The notes: generated by a model from the sequence alone, not told the origin. Positions 1 through 13,373 are shown, counted from the first letter of the stretch. The stretch: 35,521 nucleotides of DNA from an uncultured Dorea sp. (GCA_947652615.1 CANTDX010000040.1:1-35521); one strand, 5' to 3'. Program-made: numbers and translations.

Positions 1-126
1 GTGACGATTAATCTTAGATATATGATGGATTTTGGAAAGGGAAATTTTGATATCAGGGTCATAAATAATGACAGGGTTGTTCACTGTATGGAGGAACTGG
101 TTGCGGCGGCGATTCAGTATGTGTAG
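1..126 (+). CDS. DUF4869-like protein, C-terminal end (partial)
   Basis: An open frame runs from the window edge to a TAG at 124-126, giving about 41 residues that include NLRYMMDFGKGNFDIRV and end in AAAIQYV. From memory this resembles the C-terminus of DUF4869 proteins of Lachnospiraceae, so the gene very probably begins outside the window; the GTG at position 1 need not be the start. Only 8 bases separate its stop from the next gene, whose ribosome binding site overlaps the stop, so the two are very likely co-transcribed and translationally coupled. No function is known to me. The family call is recall of a sequence pattern, not a search result. Confidence 0.55.
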   Translation: MTINLRYMMDFGKGNFDIRVINNDRVVHCMEELVAAAIQYV

Positions 127-134
127 GTGGGAAA

Positions 135-1100
135 ATGACAGGTAGCGTTCATATTATTGTACAAAATGAAAGGATAAAGTATGAATTTGTCCTTCATAGG
201 AATCTTACGATTATCAGGGGAGACAGTGCAACTGGGAAAACGACGCTGGTAGACATGATAAGAGAGCATAAAAACCTTGGAGAGGAAAGCGGGGTTGAAT
301 TGTTTTGTGAGAAAGAGTGTATTGTGGTTGAGGGAAATGGGTGGGAGAAGCAGTTGTCTGACGTAAAGCAGAGCATTGTGTTTGTGGATGAAGGGAATCG
401 TTTTGTGTCATCCGTGGAGTTTGCGCGTTTCATTCAGGGGACGGATAATTATTATGTATTGGTAACCCGGGAGGGGCTATCAATGTTGCCTTACAGCGTG
501 GAAGAAATTTATGGGATTCGTTCATCGGGGAAATATGGCGGATTAAAGCCTCTATATCATGAGATGTACCGGATGTATGCCAATAAGGTGGATACAAGTG
601 AACTGAGACCAAAGAAAGTTATTACGGAAGACTCGAATGCGGGATATCAGTTTTTTGCGAGCGTTTGCAATGAAACAGGAATAAAATGTGTTTCAGCGGT
701 CGGAAAGTCCAATGTGTGTTCAGAACTATTAAAGTGTAAAGATGAGGACGTTGTTGTGATTGCGGATAGCGCGGCATTTGGTTCCGAGATAGAAAAGGCT
801 CTGAAAGTGATTGGACAGAGTAAACATGTGGTATTGTATTTACCCGAATCATTCGAGTGGTTGATTTTAGTGTCCGACGTGCTGAACGATAAAGAAGTAA
901 GAACGATGAGTGAACAGTGGGAAACTTATATTGAAAGCAGTCAATATTTTTCGTGGGAACGGTTTTTTACAGATTTATTGATTAAAAAGTCGCGGGGTAG
1001 TTATTTAGAATACAATAAGAAAAATTTAAATAAAACATATTTGTCGGCGGCTATTAAGCGTAAGATTTTAAAACAAGTGAAGTGGTGGAAAGAAACGTAG
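135..1100 (+). CDS. P-loop ATPase-like protein of unknown function, partner of the DUF4869-like gene
   Basis: This 321-residue protein has a clear Walker A loop, GDSATGKT, at residues 29-36. It follows a beta strand (NLTIIR), as in ABC/AAA-type ATPases. A Walker B-like strand, IVFVDE, lies at residues 81-86. No ABC signature or HTH is evident, and the C-terminal 60 residues are strongly basic (IKRKILKQVKWWKET), which may suit nucleic-acid or membrane contact. The start ATG has an AGGTGGG site overlapping the upstream stop. Base composition is AT-richer than the central genes, which suggests accessory DNA. The pairing with a DUF4869-like gene suggests a two-gene system, but no function can be assigned. 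Confidence 0.75.
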   Translation: MTGSVHIIVQNERIKYEFVLHRNLTIIRGDSATGKTTLVDMIREHKNLGEESGVELFCEKECIVVEGNGWEKQLSDVKQSIVFVDEGNRFVSSVEFARFIQGTDNYYVLVTREGLSMLPYSVEEIYGIRSSGKYGGLKPLYHEMYRMYANKVDTSELRPKKVITEDSNAGYQFFASVCNETGIKCVSAVGKSNVCSELLKCKDEDVVVIADSAAFGSEIEKALKVIGQSKHVVLYLPESFEWLILVSDVLNDKEVRTMSEQWETYIESSQYFSWERFFTDLLIKKSRGSYLEYNKKNLNKTYLSAAIKRKILKQVKWWKET

Positions 1101-1149
1101 AAAATGGTTTTTTGTATTTGAAAAAGTGAGTAAGTGGGAGGTCAGTAAC

Positions 1150-2688
1150 ATGACGATTGAAGAAGTTGTCCATGGAGAGTCTAAAAATGTAGAATTCAAG
1201 GTAACGCTTCCAAAAGATTCGGAAAAATATACAAAGACCATCGTTGCATTTGCCAATACGCAAGGCGGCAAGCTGATTTTCGGTGTAGATGATGAGACGA
1301 GAAAAGTCGTGGGAATAGATGAAGATGAGCTTTTTAGAATGATGGATAGTATTTCTAATGCTGTATCGGATTCCTGCGTACCACAGATTGTTCCGAATAT
1401 TGAACCCCAGACGGTAGATGGAAAAACGATAATTGTAGTGACTGTCACTCCGGGGGCGAATAGACCGTATTATCTGGGATCAAAAGGGAAAGACGCAGGC
1501 ACATTTATCCGGGTTGCCGGAACATCCAGGCCTGCTCATTCGGAGAAGATCAAAGAATTGGAGATGGAGGGTGCAAGGATTTATTGGGATGAGTTGACTT
1601 GTGTCGGATATGAAGTTACAGAAGAGGCTGTGGAGAAGCTGTGCAGTGATATCGTAAAGTTCAGAAAAGAGGTGGGGCTGCCTAAGCAGGATGTAACCAT
1701 TACCCAGCTTATTAATTGGAAACTTTTAAAAAGAGAAAATGATTCTTTGATGGCATCCAATGCTTTTGTGCTATTGACATCAGATTATTTTCCATTTTCC
1801 AAAACACAGTGTGCCGTATTTAGGGGAACGGAACGAACAGTATTTCTTGATAAGCGGGAATATTCAGGTCCGATTTACGAGCAGATTGTACAGGCAACAG
1901 ATTTTGTACTGCGAAATATTCGTCTTGGTGCGACGATTGATGGATTGGTTAGGAAGGAGTCTTATGAACTTCCATTAGAGGCTATCCGCGAAATGATTAT
2001 AAATGCCCATTGTCATCGTAATCTGATAGACGATTCCTGCGTGCAGGTAGCGATTTATGATGACAGATTGGAAGTGTCCTCGCCGGGAGGACTTTACAAT
2101 GGACTTACTTATGAAGAACTTATGAATGGGCACTCCAAGATTCGTAATAAGACGATTGCTAATGTATTTAGCAAGATGGGAATTGTGGAATCTTGGGGAA
2201 CCGGTGTAAAAAGAATTCTTAGCGCAGCCAAAAGTTATGGACTTTCTGCGCCGAGTTTCCAGGTGTTTGATGATATGTTTCGAGTGAATCTTTTTCGAAA
2301 TGTTTTCCCGATGGAAGAGCAAGAATGCATTGGAGAAGCATCGGAGAAACATCGGAGAAGCATCGGAGAAACATCGGAGAAGCATCGGAGAAACATCGGA
2401 GAAACATCGGAGAAACATTGGAGAAGCATCGGAGAAGCATCGGAGTATCGGGTGAATATCAGAGAAACATCGGGGAAGCGCCGAAATAATTTAGAAAATA
2501 ATTTGAACAGTACACAGACTCAGATACTTGAATTGCTGTCACGGAATGCACAGCTTTCGGCAAAGAAAATGGCAGAAACAATAGGTATTTCCAGTAGGAA
2601 TGTTGAAGCTAATATTAAAAAGCTTAAAAAATGCGGTATCCTGATTCGGCATGGTTCTCCGAAGAGCGGATATTGGGAAATAAAATAG
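1150..2688 (+). CDS. Schlafen/AlbA_2-type ATP-binding protein with C-terminal winged helix
   Basis: The N-terminal ~130 residues match the AlbA_2 (Schlafen-like, divergent AAA_4) domain: ESKNVEFK, then IVAFANTQGGKLIFGVDDE. A GHKL/HATPase_c_4-like region around residues 270-370 includes REMIINAHCHRN and ESWGTGVKRI. An 11-residue repeat region occupies residues ~394-433, and a winged helix-turn-helix ends the protein (AKKMAETIGISSRNVEANIKKLKK). Proteins of this layout are usually annotated as ATP-binding transcriptional regulators, and many lie in defence or mobile islands. I chose the ATG at 1150 because GGGAGG lies 8 bases upstream; an in-frame GTG at 1126 has no such site. The 11-bp array inside the gene makes its reading frame potentially unstable. 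Confidence 0.88.
   Translation: MTIEEVVHGESKNVEFKVTLPKDSEKYTKTIVAFANTQGGKLIFGVDDETRKVVGIDEDELFRMMDSISNAVSDSCVPQIVPNIEPQTVDGKTIIVVTVTPGANRPYYLGSKGKDAGTFIRVAGTSRPAHSEKIKELEMEGARIYWDELTCVGYEVTEEAVEKLCSDIVKFRKEVGLPKQDVTITQLINWKLLKRENDSLMASNAFVLLTSDYFPFSKTQCAVFRGTERTVFLDKREYSGPIYEQIVQATDFVLRNIRLGATIDGLVRKESYELPLEAIREMIINAHCHRNLIDDSCVQVAIYDDRLEVSSPGGLYNGLTYEELMNGHSKIRNKTIANVFSKMGIVESWGTGVKRILSAAKSYGLSAPSFQVFDDMFRVNLFRNVFPMEEQECIGEASEKHRRSIGETSEKHRRNIGETSEKHWRSIGEASEYRVNIRETSGKRRNNLENNLNSTQTQILELLSRNAQLSAKKMAETIGISSRNVEANIKKLKKCGILIRHGSPKSGYWEIK
2329..2449 (+). repeat. 11-bp tandem repeat array inside the AlbA_2 gene
   Basis: Eleven consecutive 11-bp units of the type ATCGGAGAAAC / ATCGGAGAAGC run from 2329. 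The eleventh (ATCGGAGTATC) is degenerate. Two more decayed copies lie at 2458-2468 and 2469-2479. Because 11 is not a multiple of 3, three units encode one 11-residue repeat (for example IGETSEKHRRN). Losing or gaining one unit would shift the frame. The other two frames leaving the array meet stops at 2453-2455 (TGA) and 2487-2489 (TAA), so the C-terminal winged helix would be lost. Confidence 0.95.
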
Positions 2689-2769
2689 TTGTGCAAATAA
2701 TCAAGCAAGTGCATCGGATATTGCGCCTTTCATGAGGATGATTTTGCTTAAGAATTGGAGGCAATATTG

Positions 2770-2971
2770 ATGAGGAAGTATTGTGAAGAGTGTGGGAAAG
2801 AAGTCGAAACAAAAATAGTAATTAAGAAGGAAACATATGATGTGTGCGGGGAGGAGGTCGAAGTTGATGCACAGGTGTTAGTATGTGTTGGATGGAAGAG
2901 TTTTTTGCGAGGAACTGGATAATGCCACATTAGTCCTGACGTATAATGAGTACCGCAGAAGGCACAAATAA
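2770..2971 (+). pseudogene. YgiT/MqsA-type zinc-finger antitoxin, frameshifted relic
   Basis: A good ribosome binding site (GGAGG) precedes the ATG at 2770. The first frame reads MRKYCEECGKEVETK and then VCGEEVEVDAQVLVCV, the usual opening of YgiT-type zinc-finger antitoxins with the first CxxC pair. Around 2890-2905 the frame is lost. A second frame continues with FCEELDNATLVLTYNEYRRRHK to a TAA at 2969-2971, which is the expected continuation of the same family. The second CxxC is destroyed, and the C-terminal XRE-type helix-turn-helix often found in this family is missing. No toxin partner is visible nearby. I call this a dead antitoxin gene; a sequencing error is less likely because the second zinc pair also looks altered. 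Confidence 0.7.
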
Positions 2972-3131
2972 AGAGAAGGGATATATGGAAACCCGCAAAA
3001 GTGAGATTATTTCTTATACCTATGCAAAGTATATTGAAGTGAATTAAACCAGATTATGTAACAAAGACGGTTTCCTTGCAGCAAACGGAAGCTTACGCTG
3101 ATTATATATAGATGACGGAGGTACATGAATT
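2972..3131. other. Intergenic remainder between the antitoxin relic and the M42 peptidase
   Basis: I see no gene family here. A 20-codon open frame (2985-3047) lacks a convincing ribosome binding site and is probably non-coding. The GGAGG at 3117-3121 is the ribosome binding site of the peptidase gene that follows. Together with the relic, the whole gap 2689-3131 looks like decayed accessory DNA. Confidence 0.4.
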
Positions 3132-4151
3132 ATGAACGAGACTTTTTTGGAAAATATCTTAAGCGAGGTATCTGTATCCGGCCATGAGGAGCCGGTGCAG
3201 GAGGTCGTGAAGGCGTATATGAAGGACCATGCGGACGAGATACGCGAAGACGAGATCGGAGACGTAGTCTGTGTATTGAATCCTAAGAGCGAGAGGCGGA
3301 TCATGCTGTCCGCCCATGCAGATGAGATCGGCGCGGTCATCTCCCATGTGAAGGAGGACGGCCGTATCCAGGTTGTGAACCGCGGCGGGATCATTCCCTT
3401 TACCTATCCGGGGCAGCAGATCAAGATATGCGGGAAGGAGGGGATCGTCTACGGAGTGGTAGAAGCGAGACGGGAAATCTTCGGCAACAAGGAGCTGAAA
3501 TCGAAGGATTTTCTGGTGGATATCGGCGCCGGGTCAAGGGAAGAGGCTCTTTCGCAGATCTCTCTTGGAGACGCGGTGGTATTGGATACCCATATAAGGA
3601 AGATGATGAATGGGAGAATGACGGCACGGGCATTGGATGACAGGCTTGGCGTGTTCATTATCATGGAAGCGCTTAAGAGGGCGAAGGAGAAGGGCTGTAA
3701 GGCAGGAGTGTATGCCGCGTCCACCGTAGGAGAAGAGACGACGAAGAACGGGGCGTACTGGTGCAGCTCACGGATTAAGCCGGATCTGGCGGTGATCGTA
3801 GATGTGACCTATTGCACCGATTACGGAGCCGGGGAGACGGCGGAGGCAGGGGAGGTACTGCTTGGAGGCGGTCCGGTGCTGTGCAACAGCCCTACCGTAG
3901 CGAAGAGACTGAATGATCAGATGGAAGCCTGTGCGGCAGATATGGGGATCCCTGTTCAGAGAGAGGCGGCGGGCGGTTATACCTGTACGGATGGGGACAA
4001 GATCCATTTCAGCGGAGAGGGTGTGCCGCTAGTATTGGTATCCATTCCGCTCCGTTACATGCATACGCCGGCAGAGGTGGCGGATCAGAAGGATGTGGAA
4101 GGATGTATAGAACTGATTGCGGAGTTCCTGTGCCGATACCGTGAATTATAA
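3132..4151 (+). CDS. M42-family metallo-aminopeptidase
   Basis: This 339-residue cytosolic peptidase belongs to the M42 (FrvX/YsdC, glutamyl aminopeptidase/endoglucanase) family. These enzymes form large tetrahedral particles that trim peptides using two metal ions. All expected ligands are visible: H62 in SAHADEIG, the bridging Asp in ARALDDRLG (169/170), the catalytic Glu pair GEET (201-202), D224 in VIVDVT and H311 in YMHTPAEV. Length is normal for the family. The GGAGG at 3117-3121 fits the ATG at 3132; an ATG at 3125 is in another frame. GC content rises from here, marking the return to core-like sequence. The substrate cannot be predicted. Confidence 0.93.
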   Translation: MNETFLENILSEVSVSGHEEPVQEVVKAYMKDHADEIREDEIGDVVCVLNPKSERRIMLSAHADEIGAVISHVKEDGRIQVVNRGGIIPFTYPGQQIKICGKEGIVYGVVEARREIFGNKELKSKDFLVDIGAGSREEALSQISLGDAVVLDTHIRKMMNGRMTARALDDRLGVFIIMEALKRAKEKGCKAGVYAASTVGEETTKNGAYWCSSRIKPDLAVIVDVTYCTDYGAGETAEAGEVLLGGGPVLCNSPTVAKRLNDQMEACAADMGIPVQREAAGGYTCTDGDKIHFSGEGVPLVLVSIPLRYMHTPAEVADQKDVEGCIELIAEFLCRYREL

Positions 4152-4217
4152 CAACATGTCCGCGGAAATAAAGTCTTTACACTACATTTGACATTTCTTA
4201 TAGAAGGTGGTGAAAAT

Positions 4218-4316
4218 ATGACAGGAAAAGAGATCGTTAACTTGATCCATGTTTTAAGAGCGAAAGAAATGTCGGCGGAAGAAATCCTTGAAATTATCGA
4301 GAGCTTGGAGAGTTAG
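4218..4316 (+). CDS. Small protein, 32 residues, unknown function
   Basis: An ATG behind a strong AAGGTGG site (4205-4211) opens a 32-codon frame ending at TAG 4314-4316. The product begins MTGKEIVNLIHVLRAKEMSA and ends in EEILEIIESLES. It is an amphipathic, acidic two-helix sequence with the regular spacing of a real protein rather than random translation. I recall similar tiny proteins in Clostridia but cannot name a family. It lies between two longer genes, reads with the peptidase and faces yesL. It has no membrane segment or signal peptide. Confidence 0.6.
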   Translation: MTGKEIVNLIHVLRAKEMSAEEILEIIESLES

Positions 4317-4347
4317 AGTAATCACATTGATCTGGTATAACGCAGCA

Positions 4348-4965
4348 TTAATGCCCATCAGGAAGACTGTCTGTCACGGCTCTCAGGACGATGGACTCCA
4401 CATAAGTGAATCCTGCCGCTCCGACAAGGAGTGTGAAGATCAGTACGAACAATAGTGTCTGGATAGAGAAGAGGCAGAGGAACAATACCGGTAGATTCAT
4501 TGCGATGAGCATAAGGAACAGACCCGGTTTTCCGGCGATGGCCCGGGGAATATACCGTGCGGCCTCTGCGTGTGTGTAATGGAACCGCGCAAGGAGCGGG
4601 AAGTAATACAGCGCGTATACGCCAAGCAGGATCAGGAATATCAGCGAGAGAACTCCTGTGATCAGGTACAGGAGTCCTGTGCTTTGAAGAGCCAGGATGA
4701 TATTGAAGGAGAATAGTGTACCTGTGACCGCAAAGAGCAGGAAGGTGACGGATGCCGGTTTCAGGTCCCGCCGGAATGCGCGGAAATATTCTCTTATAAT
4801 GTAGGATTCTTCATTTCTTACCAGCTTCAGATTGACTGAGAAAAGCGCCGTCAATGATGCCCCAATGGTGATGAGGGGCAGCGAGGTAAGTACAAAGAGA
4901 AGATTCAGAAGCAGCAGTTCAAATATTCTTGAAAACATATCTATGATTTTCGGTTCATGATTCAT
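4348..4965 (-). CDS. YesL-family (DUF624) membrane protein
   Basis: This ~205-residue protein has five to six hydrophobic spans (for example LLLLNLLFVLTSLPLITIG and YLITGVLSLIFLILLGVYAL). The N-terminal NLLFVLTSLPLITIGAS region and the ESYIIREYFRAFRRDL loop are typical of DUF624/YesL proteins. These are found beside sugar ABC transporter operons in Firmicutes; their role is unknown. I chose the ATG at 4965 because GGAGG lies just upstream of it; an in-frame ATG at 4980 overlaps that Shine-Dalgarno and is unlikely. The gene is divergent from the beta-galactosidase operon and shares its operator-rich intergenic region, so it is probably co-regulated. Confidence 0.88.
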   Translation of the reverse strand: MNHEPKIIDMFSRIFELLLLNLLFVLTSLPLITIGASLTALFSVNLKLVRNEESYIIREYFRAFRRDLKPASVTFLLFAVTGTLFSFNIILALQSTGLLYLITGVLSLIFLILLGVYALYYFPLLARFHYTHAEAARYIPRAIAGKPGLFLMLIAMNLPVLFLCLFSIQTLLFVLIFTLLVGAAGFTYVESIVLRAVTDSLPDGH

Positions 4966-4998
4966 AAGAAAAACCTCCATATATTATATGATTTATCT

Positions 4999-5012
4999 AG
5001 TAAAATTTTACT
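4999..5012. promoter_or_regulatory. AGTAAAATTTTACT palindrome downstream of the yesL promoter
   Basis: This is a perfect 14-bp palindrome built from the half-site AGTAAA, the same half-site found in the two operators upstream of the beta-galactosidase gene. It lies about 16-29 bases downstream of the expected yesL start of transcription, so a bound repressor could act as a roadblock. The half-sites face the opposite way from those in the other two sites, so binding here is less certain. Confidence 0.5.
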
Positions 5013-5034
5013 GAGTTTTATCTTTCTGAATTCT

Positions 5035-5063
5035 ATTTTACCAAATTTCATATAGAGAATCAA
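5035..5063 (-). promoter_or_regulatory. Predicted promoter of yesL
   Basis: On the minus strand a TTGATT -35 (5063-5058) is separated by 17 bases from TAAAAT (5040-5035), which is preceded by TG as in an extended -10. Transcription would start near 5028 and read into yesL. Confidence 0.55.
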
Positions 5064-5144
5064 ATAAAACAGTCTATATATAATGCACAAAATATATGGT
5101 ATTGAATTTGTATATATTGACGATTTTGATATAATAATGAGGAA

Positions 5145-5156
5145 TTTACTAGTAAA
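5145..5156. promoter_or_regulatory. TTTACTAGTAAA operator upstream of the -35 box
   Basis: A perfect 12-bp palindrome lies just upstream of the predicted beta-galactosidase -35 box. Its centre is 22 bp (about two helical turns) from the centre of the second copy inside the promoter spacer, so two dimers could bind the same face of the DNA. LacI-family proteins bind palindromes of this size; the EbgR-like regulator at 12378 is the natural candidate (inference). Confidence 0.65.
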
Positions 5157-5159
5157 ACA

Positions 5160-5188
5160 TTGACGTATTACTAGTAAAATGATATTAT
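5160..5188 (+). promoter_or_regulatory. Predicted beta-galactosidase operon promoter with operator in the spacer
   Basis: TTGACG (5160-5165) and TATTAT (5183-5188) are separated by exactly 17 bases. The spacer contains the palindrome TTACTAGTAA (5168-5177), a second copy of the upstream operator core. A repressor bound there would directly block RNA polymerase. Expected start of transcription is near 5195, giving a leader of about 40 bases before the GGGAGG ribosome binding site. Confidence 0.7.
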
Positions 5189-5190
5189 GA

Positions 5191-9232
<4,042 letters not shown>

Positions 9233-9234
9233 TC

Positions 9235-10056
9235 ATGAAAGCATTTGGAAAAATATTTGGATATATCGTACTTATCATAGCAGCCTTCCTGTCGCTGTTC
9301 CCGTTCTATTTCATGTTTGTATCGGGAACGAATACCAATAACCAGATCTTGTCGGTGCCGCCGAAGCTTACGATCGGCAGCGAACTGGCAGCGAATTTTG
9401 AGATCCTTGTGGATAAGGTCGACCTGCTTACAAGTATCTGGAACACGTTATTTATATCCGTTGTGTATACGGTTCTGGCGCTTTTGATATTCTCGGCGGC
9501 AGGCTATGCACTGGCCAAATTCGATTTCAAGGGCAAGGGCATTATCTTTACATTTGTCATGGGTTCCATGATGATCCCGTCGCTGGTAATGTATGTGCCG
9601 TTGTTCGAGATGATGATCGAGATCGATATGACGGACAGCCATTGGGCGGTGATCCTGCCGATGCTTGCCAATGCTTTTGGAATCTTCCTGATGCGCCAGA
9701 ATATGCTGAACTTCCCTACGGCGCTTTTAGAGGCGGGAAGAATCGACGGAGTCGGCGAGATCAGCCTGTTCTTCAGGATTGTGCTGCCGAATATCAAGCC
9801 GGCACTTGGCGCACTGGTCATCTATATGTTCACCAGTATGTGGAATAATTTTATGTGGCCGTTGATCATCCTGGGAAGTGAGGAGAAATATACGCTTCCG
9901 ATTTCCCTGGCAATGCTGGACGGAAATCCGACGAACAAGAACTATGCTGTGATCTTACTTGCGACAGCCGTAGCGACCCTGCCGATTCTGATTATATTCC
10001 TGGTATTCCAGAAGCAATTCGTAGCAGGCGTTATGGGCGGAGCAGTGAAAGAATAA
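9235..10056 (+). CDS. Sugar ABC transporter permease (UgpE/MsmG type)
   Basis: This is the second permease subunit, 273 residues, with about six spans. Its EAA loop starts at residue 166 (EAGRIDGVGEISLFFRIVLP). The C-terminus ends in KQFVAGVMGGAVKE, the usual tail of this subfamily. It starts two bases after the first permease stop, behind a GGAGG embedded in the end of that gene. It forms the heterodimeric channel with the preceding gene product. The binding protein gene follows after a 53-base gap. Confidence 0.93.
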   Translation: MKAFGKIFGYIVLIIAAFLSLFPFYFMFVSGTNTNNQILSVPPKLTIGSELAANFEILVDKVDLLTSIWNTLFISVVYTVLALLIFSAAGYALAKFDFKGKGIIFTFVMGSMMIPSLVMYVPLFEMMIEIDMTDSHWAVILPMLANAFGIFLMRQNMLNFPTALLEAGRIDGVGEISLFFRIVLPNIKPALGALVIYMFTSMWNNFMWPLIILGSEEKYTLPISLAMLDGNPTNKNYAVILLATAVATLPILIIFLVFQKQFVAGVMGGAVKE

Positions 10057-10109
10057 ATTGCCGCCGAACGAAGATAAGGGGCGGTACATATATGAAGGAG
10101 GAAAAGAAG

Positions 10110-11405
10110 ATGATGAGAAGAAACATGAAACGAATGATGGCAGCAGCGCTTGTAGGCGTTATGACGGCGTCGCTTGCACTCACAGGATGCGGCGGGAAGG
10201 ACAAGAAGAAATCAGACAGCGGCGAGAAGGTGATCACGGTGTGGTCATGGGACGTTGCGCTGATGCAGCTTCAGGAGGCGGCAGAGGAGTACCAGAAGGA
10301 TCACCCGGATGTAAAGTTCGAGTTTGAAGAGATGGGAACCGACCAGATCTATAAGAAGTTATCCACTTCCCTTGCAACCGGAAACGGTATCGCAGACATT
10401 ATCTCTGTCGAGGGAGAGGTTCTCGTAGGCTATGCCGATAAGTTCCCGGAAGGGTTTCTGGATGTGAGCGATGTGGTAGAGACAGATCAATTCCTTCCGT
10501 CCAAGATATCCGAGGTATCCTATAAGGATAAGATCCACGCGTTCCCATGGGATGCAGGCCCGGAAGGACTGTTCTACCGGACAGATTATTTCGAGCAGGC
10601 AGAGGTATCTCCGGAAGACATTAAGACCTGGGATGATCTGATCGAGGCGGGTAAGAAGATTGAAGCAGTCTGCAAGACTCCGTCAGGAGACCCGGTGAAG
10701 ATGATTCCGGTGGATCCAAAGAAGAGCACCATCTATTCTCTGATCCGCAGCCAGCTTGGAATCGGTGTATTTGACGAGGACGGCAATCCGATCGTGGACG
10801 ACGAGCGTTCGATTCAGGCGATGGAGAAAGCGAAAGAAATCTATGATTCCGGTGTTGCCCTTAACTACAACGGCTGGGATGAGTATGAGCAGACGGTTGT
10901 AAATGAGTCGGTTGCATGTATCCCGGAGGCAGTATGGATGATCGGAACCATCAAGGACAAGGGACCTCAGACAGAAGGGAAATGGGGCGTTATGGATCTT
11001 CCGATGGTAGAAGGCGGAGAATATAGCTGCAGCAACGGCGGTTCTGACGTGGCGATCAATGCGAAGACAGATTATCCGGACGAGGTGAAGGATTTCGTGA
11101 AATTTGCAATGACAGATGAAGCGCTCCAGGCGAGCGGATTCGAGAAATACGGCCTGTATCCGTCTTATATCCCGGCATATGAGAATGAACTCTTCCAGAA
11201 GGGCGATCCGTTCTTCGGCGAGGAGAATATCTATAATATCTTTATCGAAAACGGTAAGAAGGTTGCAGAGATCCCGATCTCTCCAAACGGACAGGAAGCA
11301 GGAGATTCCATCGGCGCGGCAGTATCTAAGATCCTCTTGAACGGGGAAGAGGTAGAGCCTGTAATGAAGGATCTTCAGAAAGAGTTAGAAGCCAAATTCA
11401 AGTAA
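10110..11405 (+). CDS. Sugar ABC transporter substrate-binding lipoprotein
   Basis: This family 1 extracellular solute-binding protein of 431 residues has a basic N-terminus, a hydrophobic stretch and a lipobox LTGC with the lipidated Cys at residue 27. A charged linker (GGKDKKKSDSG) and a periplasmic-binding fold follow (ITVWSWDV, and the C-terminal LQKELEAKFK). I placed the start at the ATG at 10110, eight bases after AAGGAGG (10095-10101). An in-frame ATG at 10092 would put the Shine-Dalgarno inside the gene and is unlikely. The protein should be anchored outside the membrane and deliver a beta-galactoside or related oligosaccharide to the two permeases; the exact ligand cannot be read from the sequence. 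A strong terminator follows. Confidence 0.93.
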   Translation: MMRRNMKRMMAAALVGVMTASLALTGCGGKDKKKSDSGEKVITVWSWDVALMQLQEAAEEYQKDHPDVKFEFEEMGTDQIYKKLSTSLATGNGIADIISVEGEVLVGYADKFPEGFLDVSDVVETDQFLPSKISEVSYKDKIHAFPWDAGPEGLFYRTDYFEQAEVSPEDIKTWDDLIEAGKKIEAVCKTPSGDPVKMIPVDPKKSTIYSLIRSQLGIGVFDEDGNPIVDDERSIQAMEKAKEIYDSGVALNYNGWDEYEQTVVNESVACIPEAVWMIGTIKDKGPQTEGKWGVMDLPMVEGGEYSCSNGGSDVAINAKTDYPDEVKDFVKFAMTDEALQASGFEKYGLYPSYIPAYENELFQKGDPFFGEENIYNIFIENGKKVAEIPISPNGQEAGDSIGAAVSKILLNGEEVEPVMKDLQKELEAKFK

Positions 11406-11419
11406 AGAAAAAAACAGGA

Positions 11420-11443
11420 AAGGGGCATAAAATGCCCCTTTTT
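11420..11443 (+). terminator. Rho-independent terminator of the beta-galactosidase/ABC operon
   Basis: A perfect 7-bp stem GGGGCAT/ATGCCCC (11422-11438) with a 3-base loop is followed by five T and preceded by an A-rich run. It closes the operon 15 bases after the binding-protein stop and separates it from the EamA gene. Confidence 0.9.
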
Positions 11444-11454
11444 AAAATGAATTG

Positions 11455-11463
11455 TGTTATACT
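11455..11463 (+). promoter_or_regulatory. Extended -10 element before the EamA gene
   Basis: TGTTATACT fits the extended -10 pattern TGnTATAAT, 22 bases upstream of the EamA start. No -35 is evident because that position falls in the preceding terminator. Confidence 0.4.
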
Positions 11464-11485
11464 AATATAGCAAGATGGAGGACAG

Positions 11486-13373
<1,888 letters not shown>

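Noticed and set aside
2329..2479. CRISPR-like regularity of the repeats
   Set aside because: Units are 11 bp with no spacers between them, and the array is inside an open reading frame with no cas genes nearby.
4176..4204. TTTACA and TATAGA with a 17-base spacer before the 32-residue gene
   Set aside because: The transcript would begin after or within the gene's ribosome binding site, so this cannot be the promoter of that gene.
5116..5136. TTGACG followed by TATAAT as the beta-galactosidase promoter
   Set aside because: Only 7 bases separate the two boxes, which cannot serve one polymerase. The 5160-5188 pair with a 17-base spacer is far better.
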